From contig JAISDP010000298.1 of assembly GCA_031264715.1 (NCBI GenBank), forward strand, positions 1 through 6,350: DNA of 6,350 nucleotides, written 5' to 3'. Every line of letters starts with the position of its first letter. Position 1 is the first letter of the stretch. The translations under genes and the position numbers were made by a program. Below, piece by piece: positions 1 through 4,407 of the stretch. Under the pieces are notes generated by a model. The model saw only the letters and a list, made by a program, of their open reading frames with translations. It searched no databases and was not told the DNA's origin. This DNA comes from Bacteroidales bacterium. GTDB taxonomy: Bacteria > Bacteroidota > Bacteroidia > Bacteroidales > UBA4181.

Positions 1-25
1 TGATAATTCCCCGTACGGATTCATA

Positions 26-61
26 AAAACCCTTCCGGAATGTAAAATCCGGAAGGGTTTT
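26..61 (+). terminator. Rho-independent terminator of an upstream gene
   Basis: A perfect 14-bp inverted repeat (arms 26-39 and 48-61, aaaacccttccgga and its complement) encloses an 8-base loop and runs into a T-rich stretch (58-70). The arm has A's on the outer left and T's on the outer right, so it could work in both directions. Because the next gene is also on + and far away, the simplest reading is that it ends a + strand gene lying before the window. The tandem stops TGA TAA at 1-6 could be that gene's end, but its reading frame cannot be verified here. Confidence 0.85.
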
Positions 62-122
62 ATCGTTTTATTTGAATGTCTGACAGGGGGACAGGCGCTA
101 CTCCGACACCTGACCCACACAA

Positions 123-217
123 AAACCCCGTATGGGATTTCATATCATGAATCTCCTACGGAGATTTCGCTGGTGTTTTCCGCATTGATTCTATTGATAT
201 GAATGCCCTGACGGGCA
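123..217. repeat. Cluster of short palindromes (left part of REP-like field)
   Basis: Three short hairpins follow one another: 123-140 (aaa-c-ccc, loop gtat, ggg-a-ttt), 150-166 (aatctcc, loop tac, ggagatt) and 204-217 (tgccc, loop tgac, gggca). The form, a short GC stem closed by a tac, gta or gac loop between A/T flanks, resembles the extragenic palindromes scattered through many Bacteroidota genomes. No credible gene covers this stretch. The open frames here follow from the repeat composition. Confidence 0.5.
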
Positions 218-239
218 AAATACGCACGGAACGTTTCGC

Positions 240-442
240 TCTTGCGATCGGATGCCGGAAGGCATCCAATGTCGATAACCCCCTGCGAAGCGCAACACGG
301 GGTACGGAGGACAGCGCTCTCCCGCAACCCCGTAGCGGGTTGAACTGCTTCGCAGTTCGGACGAGAGAGGGGCATCGGACTCTACCCCGAGCTGCGCCTG
401 CGGCTTGCACGGGGTTATCCAAATTAGACGCCTGCCGGCGTC
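240..442. repeat. Inverted pair of REP-like elements (BIME-like)
   Basis: Two related elements face each other around a centre near 343. Read on the minus strand, 304 to 240 begins taccccg, has tgcgc, then ggggttatc, then an att-g-atgcc / ggcatc hairpin (stem 250-256 with 261-267). Read on the plus strand, 383-442 has the same order: taccccg, tgcgc, ggggttatc, att-a-gacgcc / ggcgtc hairpin (427-432 with 437-442). The 305-382 core holds two more hairpins, 325-342 (caaccc/gggttg) and 343-357 (aactgc, loop ttc, gcagtt), flanked by ctctc (317-321) and gagag (363-367). The layout matches paired inverted REP elements. In other bacteria such elements are mobilised by IS200-like RAYT transposases, but no such gene lies in this window. 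Confidence 0.65.
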
Positions 443-529
443 AGGCCTTTCAGGGCTTTGCGTTTGCGGGGTGTTCATTCCGCATGATCTTGCCCCGGCA
501 TGGTCGAAAGAATATGGTAATTGGAGATA
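443..529. repeat. Weak palindromes between the two repeat modules
   Basis: This stretch continues the repeat field with lower quality. At 445-456 gcc and ggc flank tttcag, a degraded form of the common gccctgaaaggc-type stem, and 491-500 has tgcc-cc-ggca. Nothing here looks like a gene, and no ribosome binding site or conserved protein motif was seen. Confidence 0.3.
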
Positions 530-609
530 GCTCTGAAAGAGCGACATCATTAGCACAGGGCATCGCCCTGTGGAATAGCAAACGTACCCGTACCAAGCCC
601 CAACGGGGC
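530..609. repeat. Three-palindrome REP-like module
   Basis: Three clean hairpins with three-base loops stand in a row: 530-542 (gctct, gaa, agagc), 554-572 (cacagggc, atc, gccctgtg) and 597-609 (gcccc, aac, ggggc), separated by 11 and 24 bases. The combination of a ctgaaag-type stem, a gggcatcgccc stem and a ccaacgg stem is, from memory, a familiar intergenic repeat in Bacteroidota, though no copy number can be checked here. It is distinct in sequence from the 240-442 inverted pair. A perfect tgccggca palindrome follows at 636-643. Confidence 0.6.
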
Positions 610-688
610 GTAATCAGATATGTTTCGTAGAGCGTTGCCGGCATTGCCCAGAGTATTCAACCAAGAATATCGTGAAAGACTAATCAAG

Positions 689-1022
689 AAATACGTACCA
701 CAGCATGTAAGCAACAAAAAACAGCATGTAAGCAACAAAAAACAGAGTGTAAGCAACAAAAAACAGAGTGTAAGATACAAAAAACAGAGTGTAAGATACA
801 AAAAACGGCATGTAAGATACAAAAAACGGCATGTAAGATACAAAAAACAGAGTGTAAGCAACAAAAAACAGCGTGTAAGATACAAAAAACAGCATGTAAG
901 ATGCGTACCACAGCATGTAAGATACGTACCACGGCATGTAAGATACAAAAAACGGCTTGTAAGATACGTACCACGGCTTGTAAGATACGTACCACGGCTT
1001 GTAAGATGCGTACCACAGCATG
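689..1022. repeat. 21-bp tandem repeat array (15 full units)
   Basis: Fifteen complete units, each exactly 21 bp, run head to tail from 701 to 1015. A degenerate half unit precedes them (689-700) and a 7-base partial unit (cagcatg, 1016-1022) follows. The invariant core is tgtaag at unit positions 6-11. The left part varies (cagca, cagag, cggca, cagcg, cggct). The right part is caac or atac plus A6, or a(t)ac/tgc plus gtacca. There are no spacers and no indels. Units 1-9 and 12 end in A6; units 10, 11 and 13-15 end in gtacca. Several frames on both strands stay open only because 21 is a multiple of 3 and the unit has no stop in those frames. The 7-residue repeat predicted on + (QHVSNKK, HVRYKKR and similar) has no recognisable fold. 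I call it a DNA repeat, not a gene. Confidence 0.9.
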
Positions 1023-1134
1023 AACTGTGTTATATATTACTGAAATACAAAATATTATTGAGTTATTTGATATTTTAGCCGTCAGTAGTGATTTTTTAAT
1101 AACTTATTTATTTAAATTTCGTATAAGGTAGCAA

Positions 1135-1160
1135 ACTTGGTAATAATATCAGAGCCAAGT
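1135..1160. promoter_or_regulatory. Inverted repeat in kinase leader (possible operator or hairpin)
   Basis: The arms acttgg (1135-1140) and ccaagt (1155-1160) are perfect complements separated by 14 bases, 26 bases before the kinase start codon. It could be an operator for a dimeric regulator or a 5' leader hairpin just before the ribosome binding site. The stretch 1023-1134 is AT-rich and must hold the promoter, but no convincing TTTG / TAnnTTTG pair was found; taaatttc at 1113-1120 is the closest -7-like string. Confidence 0.3.
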
Positions 1161-1174
1161 AACATTATCATAAT

Positions 1175-1180
1175 AGGAGA
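1175..1180 (+). promoter_or_regulatory. Ribosome binding site of the kinase gene
   Basis: aggaga lies 6 bases before the ATG at 1187. This is a good Shine-Dalgarno and the only clear one in the window; the other genes start after AT-rich leaders, as is usual in Bacteroidota. It fixes the kinase start. Confidence 0.7.
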
Positions 1181-1186
1181 CTTAAA

Positions 1187-2317
1187 ATGACCAATTCACT
1201 TCTTACATGTTTTGCATCTGCTGAAAGGTCACCTCAAAGTGAAATATTGCGACAATACCAGGTTGTTGTGGACAACAAAGACCTGGTGACATTCTTGAAT
1301 AGTGTCGCTTCCATGGTATCTGTCCTGAACATGAACCGGCAGATTATTTTTGTTAATAAACTTATCCTGCAAATGGTGGGCGTTTCCGATATCCACGAAG
1401 TGCTGGGGAAAAGGCTCGGCGAATTATTCAATTGCCAACATGCGTTCGAAGTCAATGGCTGCGGCACATCACCTCATTGCAGCGCATGTGGAGCCGTCCG
1501 TACACAGTTAGCCTGCGTCAGGTCGATGGAATCGGTTGACGAATGTAGCCTGACCAATGACAGTGAAAAGATAACTTTCGACCTGAGGGTACATTCTACT
1601 TTCACCAGGGTTTACGGCGAGGATTTCATTATCTGCTCGCTGTTCGATATCAGCAACGAAAAAAGACGCGGGGTGATGGAGCGTATTTTTTTCCACGACA
1701 TCATGAATACCATTAACGGTATCAGCGGCATTGCCCAAGTCCTTTCCAAAGTGGACGCCAGCAAGCAACCCATATACCTGTCGCACCTCACACGCCTGAT
1801 GAACTCGCTCACCGAAGAAATCCAATCGCACCGGGTACTGACCCTGGCCGAGAAGAACGAATACCGTGTGGCGCAACACCAAGTGTCGTCACTTGATTTT
1901 GTGCGTGACGAAACGGAGAAGTACCAACAAATGGCATCATTGGAAGCCAAAGAAGTGCGGATTACCGATGATTCGGAAAACCACAGCTTTGTCACCGACA
2001 AAACGCTACTGTCGCGCGTATTGGGCAATATGATCAAAAATGCGATTGAAGCCGAACATGCCGGTGCATTGATTGAGGTGTGCGTCCGAAAAGTAGATGA
2101 CAAATACATACAAATCAGCGTTCACAATGATGGTGTAATACCGCACAGGGACCAACTACAGGTATTTAACCGTTCGTTCTCCACTAAAGGCGAAAACCGT
2201 GGTTTGGGGACTTATAGCATGAAACTGCTTACAGAAAAGTACCTGAACGGAAATATCAGCTTTGTGAGCCAGAAAGACCACGGGACTACTTTTACGGTTA
2301 AATTGCCGGTTTCATAA
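1187..2317 (+). CDS. Soluble PAS-domain sensor histidine kinase with Cys cluster
   Basis: A 376-residue cytoplasmic histidine kinase with no signal peptide or membrane segment. Residues about 30-155 form a PAS-like sensor. It contains C83 followed by the motif GCGTSPHCSACGA (91-103; C92, C98, C101), with C110 and C120 further on. I recognise this GCGTS-x2-C-x2-CG signature from PAS kinases of several anaerobes; a metal, Fe-S or redox role is inference. The dimerisation/phosphoacceptor part follows, with FFHDIMNTINGI (168-179) and H170 as the likely phosphorylated histidine. The ATPase domain has all its boxes: N-box NMIKNAIEAE (281-290; N281, N285), G1 HNDG (313-316; D315), F-box around F327-F331 and G2 RGLGTYSMKLL (338-348). 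A full kinase is therefore encoded. No response regulator, receiver or HPt domain lies next to it, so it is an orphan in this window and its partner is unknown. The upstream 21-bp array and the 1135-1160 inverted repeat lie in its promoter region. Start choice rests on the aggaga site. Confidence 0.9.
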   Translation: MTNSLLTCFASAERSPQSEILRQYQVVVDNKDLVTFLNSVASMVSVLNMNRQIIFVNKLILQMVGVSDIHEVLGKRLGELFNCQHAFEVNGCGTSPHCSACGAVRTQLACVRSMESVDECSLTNDSEKITFDLRVHSTFTRVYGEDFIICSLFDISNEKRRGVMERIFFHDIMNTINGISGIAQVLSKVDASKQPIYLSHLTRLMNSLTEEIQSHRVLTLAEKNEYRVAQHQVSSLDFVRDETEKYQQMASLEAKEVRITDDSENHSFVTDKTLLSRVLGNMIKNAIEAEHAGALIEVCVRKVDDKYIQISVHNDGVIPHRDQLQVFNRSFSTKGENRGLGTYSMKLLTEKYLNGNISFVSQKDHGTTFTVKLPVS

Positions 2318-2658
2318 TTCGGAAAACGCCGGACAATCTGTTCAAATGTGAAAGTCAAAGTCACAAACACAGTCGACATCGTCAAAAAAAACAGGGGTTT
2401 CGTGTAAAATTGCATGTGTTTTTTCATTAAGGCATGGATTTTATCCGAAAAAGCGTTAGGTTTGTGCCTTCAGAAAAAAGCCATTTCAGCACACATAAAT
2501 ATGGTTAACAGTACTTTAGTTAAAGTGATCATCAGGCAGGCGCTCATCGTTTCCGATGCCTCGTCCGGGAATAGTAAAATGCGCCTGTGGCGGACGTTTC
2601 GGAGAGGTCTTTTATTTGTTTCATTTTGATTAATATAAACTGATTATCATTCATAACA
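2318..2658. other. Intergenic region with hairpins before the GNAT gene
   Basis: A 341-bp gap without a credible gene. A 71-codon open frame (2414-2629) has no ribosome binding site and no recognisable motif. No terminator was found right after the kinase stop. Near the right side there are hairpins: 2545-2558 (catcg, tttc, cgatg), possibly extended by agg (2538-2540) with cct (2559-2561), and 2562-2596 (cgtccg / cggacg), which competes with a small cgcc-tgt-ggcg hairpin (2582-2592). A T-rich run follows (2610-2630). These could be leader structures of the next gene or a weak terminator. No Bacteroides-type promoter could be assigned. Confidence 0.4.
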
Positions 2659-3276
2659 ATGAAATTCAACATTGAAGTAGCCGGCAAAAAACACTGCATA
2701 TACGCCGAAGAAATCTGTAAGGAAATGGAAGAATCGGCTAAAGTGCGCGGGACAGGTATCGCCAAACGCACCTCCGAGTACGTCGAAAAAAAGATGTGCG
2801 AAGGGAAAGCTGTTATTGCACTGGATGAACAACAGCATTTTGCCGGTTTTTCGTATATCGAGTCGTGGAGTCACGATCATTTTGTGGCCAATTCGGGATT
2901 AATTGTAAATCCCCAATACCGTAAGAGCGGATTGGCGCGGCAAATCAAAAAGAAGATATTCGAACTCTCGCGTAAGAAGTTTCCCAATGCCAATATTTTC
3001 AGTATCACCACAAGCCTGGCAGTGATGAAACTCAATTCCGAAATCGGCTACAAGCCGGTTACTTTTTCAGAATTAACCGACGATGAAGTATTCTGGAAAG
3101 GCTGCGAAGCATGTGTCAATTATGACATCCTGCAACGCAACAACCGCCGGATGTGCCTTTGTACAGGCATGCTCTATGATCCGGCCAAGGAAGAAAAATT
3201 TAACTTTATCAAAAAATTCAATGTTCTTGAACGTTTTCGGAGAGTGACCACAGTAAAACAGAACGGGAAGAAATAA
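2659..3276 (+). CDS. GNAT-family N-acetyltransferase, arginine-locus type
   Basis: A 205-residue acetyl-CoA-dependent acetyltransferase, probably cytoplasmic. The GNAT core covers about residues 1-145: the RGTGIAKRT motif (30-38), a beta strand AGFSYIESW (62-70), then NSGLIVNPQYRKSGLARQIK (78-97), where Q86-YRKSGLAR is the pyrophosphate-binding motif A. SLAVMKLNSEIGYKPV (119-134) is the C-terminal half. A cysteine-rich tail follows (KGCEACV at 147-153, CLCTGMLYDP at 166-175), with C149, C152, C166 and C168 as a possible metal site. The overall pattern closely resembles, from memory, a Bacteroides protein encoded just before argG in arginine biosynthesis and discussed as an N-acetylglutamate-type enzyme. 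That substrate is inference. Here no arginine gene is adjacent, so the gene sits alone between two gaps of about 340 bp. The ATG at 2659 is the first in frame. It has no Shine-Dalgarno, which is normal for the phylum. Confidence 0.85.
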   Translation: MKFNIEVAGKKHCIYAEEICKEMEESAKVRGTGIAKRTSEYVEKKMCEGKAVIALDEQQHFAGFSYIESWSHDHFVANSGLIVNPQYRKSGLARQIKKKIFELSRKKFPNANIFSITTSLAVMKLNSEIGYKPVTFSELTDDEVFWKGCEACVNYDILQRNNRRMCLCTGMLYDPAKEEKFNFIKKFNVLERFRRVTTVKQNGKK

Positions 3277-3282
3277 TTGAAA

Positions 3283-3316
3283 ATTAACTGAGTTTAGCTC
3301 GCAAAACGCAGTTAAT
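3283..3316 (+). terminator. Stem-loop after the GNAT stop, probable terminator
   Basis: The arms attaactg (3283-3290) and cagttaat (3309-3316) pair perfectly. After one A-G mismatch the stem continues with gttt (3292-3295) and aaac (3304-3307), leaving an 8-base loop. It begins 7 bases after the stop codon, where a terminator is expected, but lacks a T tract on the + side. It might instead protect the 3' end of the mRNA. Confidence 0.4.
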
Positions 3317-3617
3317 CAAAACGAATATCAGGATCAAGCGTTGGTCTACGCAACCGATCCGGCGGATTGTATTGCCGCTTTCCTTCTTCGTCGACTTTTC
3401 CTGTACATCCAAACTTTAGTATGACTCATACAGGCTAAAACAGTTTGATAAATTCCTCAAATATTTGTAATATTTTATTTTATTGACAATTAGGAAATTG
3501 TATTTGTTTTAAGACTTTCGAAATAAAAAATTACACAAAAATCTCAAAAAAAAGCGAACAAAATTGCTAAAATCTCGTAAAAGGCATTAGCAAATAATAT
3601 CTTATTTATATTAAAAT
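3317..3617. other. Intergenic region and AT-rich leader of the LOG gene
   Basis: The left half holds further imperfect hairpins: 3331-3360 (ggatc/gatcc outside, gcgt/acgc inside), 3360-3377 (cggc/gccg, followed by a T/C-rich run) and 3400-3434 (cctgta/tacagg). The right half (about 3440-3617) is very AT-rich and should carry the promoter. TTTG at 3444-3447 with TAATATTT at 3468-3475, 20 bases apart, is a weak candidate. caatt-agga-aattg (3487-3500) is a possible operator. No open frame of note and no tRNA-like fold were seen. Confidence 0.4.
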
Positions 3618-4331
3618 ATGACATCGGCGAGCGAAGAAAAGATAAAAAATGCATTCAACGACAAGAGTTGGAATGAGATAAAAACGGAGGACTCCTGGCG
3701 TATTTTCAAAATCATGTCGGAATTTGTTGAAGGTTTTGAAAAATTAAGCCGGATAGGTCCTTGTGTTTCCATTTTTGGTTCTGCACGCACTCCGCCCGAC
3801 CATAAATATTATAAGATCGCCGAAGAAATAGCGTTCAAGTTGACGCAGTTCGGCTATGGCATCATTACCGGCGGCGGCCCGGGAATCATGGAAGCCGGCA
3901 ACCTTGGCGCTATGCGGGGCAAAGGCCGTTCGGTGGGGCTGAACGTCAACCTGCCTTTCGAACAGTCGGCCAACCTGTTTATCGACCCGGACAAGCTCAT
4001 CACATTTGATCACTTTTATGTGCGGAAAACCATGTTCATAAAATACGCTCAAGGGTTTATTGCACTTCCCGGCGGATTTGGCACCATGGACGAGTTGTTC
4101 GAATCGTTGACCCTGATCCAGACCGAAAAGATCGGCCAATTCCCGATTGTACTTGTTGGAAAATCGTATTGGGAAGGATTGATCAATTGGCTGAAAGAAG
4201 TAATGATGCAACAATACGGTTATATTGGCGTTAATGATTTGGATATTTTTACTATTGTGGATGACGCCGACAATGCTGTTGAAATCATCAACAGGTTTTA
4301 TTCAAAATATCTATTAAGTCCAAATTTTTAA
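3618..4331 (+). CDS. LOG/TIGR00730-family Rossmann-fold phosphoribohydrolase-like protein
   Basis: A 237-residue cytoplasmic protein of the LONELY GUY family, whose characterised members cleave nucleoside 5'-monophosphates (cytokinin ribotides, or related purine nucleotides) into base and ribose 5-phosphate. All signature elements are intact: FGSARTPP (53-60), ITGGGPGIMEAGN (83-95, with E92), FYVRKTMFIKYAQGF (133-147, with R136 and K137) and PGGFGTMDE (151-159, the PGGxGTxxE motif with E159). The older label 'lysine decarboxylase' is an annotation error for this family. The first 45 residues (SWRIFKIMSEFVEGFEKLS region) mark the longer bacterial subgroup, which is commonly 220-250 residues. 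Its physiological substrate cannot be told from sequence. The gene stands alone: about 340 bp upstream without a gene, 76 bp downstream with signs of a new promoter. The ATG at 3618 has no Shine-Dalgarno but matches the family's N-terminal length. Confidence 0.92.
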   Translation: MTSASEEKIKNAFNDKSWNEIKTEDSWRIFKIMSEFVEGFEKLSRIGPCVSIFGSARTPPDHKYYKIAEEIAFKLTQFGYGIITGGGPGIMEAGNLGAMRGKGRSVGLNVNLPFEQSANLFIDPDKLITFDHFYVRKTMFIKYAQGFIALPGGFGTMDELFESLTLIQTEKIGQFPIVLVGKSYWEGLINWLKEVMMQQYGYIGVNDLDIFTIVDDADNAVEIINRFYSKYLLSPNF

Positions 4332-4335
4332 TCCA

Positions 4336-4371
4336 TTTGTGTATCACGTAAATACATTTTATGTATTTTTG
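4336..4371 (+). promoter_or_regulatory. Bacteroides-type promoter for the envelope operon
   Basis: TATTTTTG at 4364-4371 matches the TAnnTTTG -7 box perfectly. TTTG at 4336-4339 could be the -33 element, but the spacer of 24 bases is longer than usual, so this half is doubtful. Transcription would start near 4378, leaving a leader of about 30 bases before the ATG at 4408. The promoter supports treating the next two genes as separate from the LOG gene. Confidence 0.45.
4350..4368. terminator. AT-rich palindrome after LOG stop (terminator or operator)
   Basis: aaatacat (4350-4357) and atgtattt (4361-4368) form an 8-bp stem with loop ttt, 19 bases after the LOG stop and followed by more T's (4369-4379). 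It could end LOG transcription, but the stem is only A/T-rich and weak. It also overlaps the -7 box of the next promoter, so an operator is equally possible. Confidence 0.35.
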
Positions 4372-4407
4372 TTCCGTCTTTTGAAGTAAATTATTCATAT
4401 TATAATT

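Noticed and set aside
199..630. 143-codon + open frame, with overlapping minus frames at 145-644
   Set aside because: It runs through both palindrome modules, has no ribosome binding site, and its composition simply translates the hairpins. Several frames on both strands are open at once.
689..1022. CRISPR array
   Set aside because: Units abut directly with no unique spacers, 21 bp is too short for repeat plus spacer, and no cas gene is present.
550..1078. Long open frames on both strands across the 21-bp array
   Set aside because: They exist because the unit is a multiple of 3 and lacks stops in those frames. All unit differences are nonsynonymous and no start signal precedes them.
2414..2629. 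71-codon + open frame between kinase and GNAT
   Set aside because: No Shine-Dalgarno, no recognisable motif, and it overlaps hairpins likely belonging to the GNAT leader.
3331..3378. tRNA or riboswitch
   Set aside because: The stems do not make a cloverleaf, no TTCRA T-loop motif is present, and no known riboswitch core was recognised.
3744..4214. 156-codon minus-strand open frame
   Set aside because: It is antisense to the conserved motifs of the LOG gene and shows no motif of its own.
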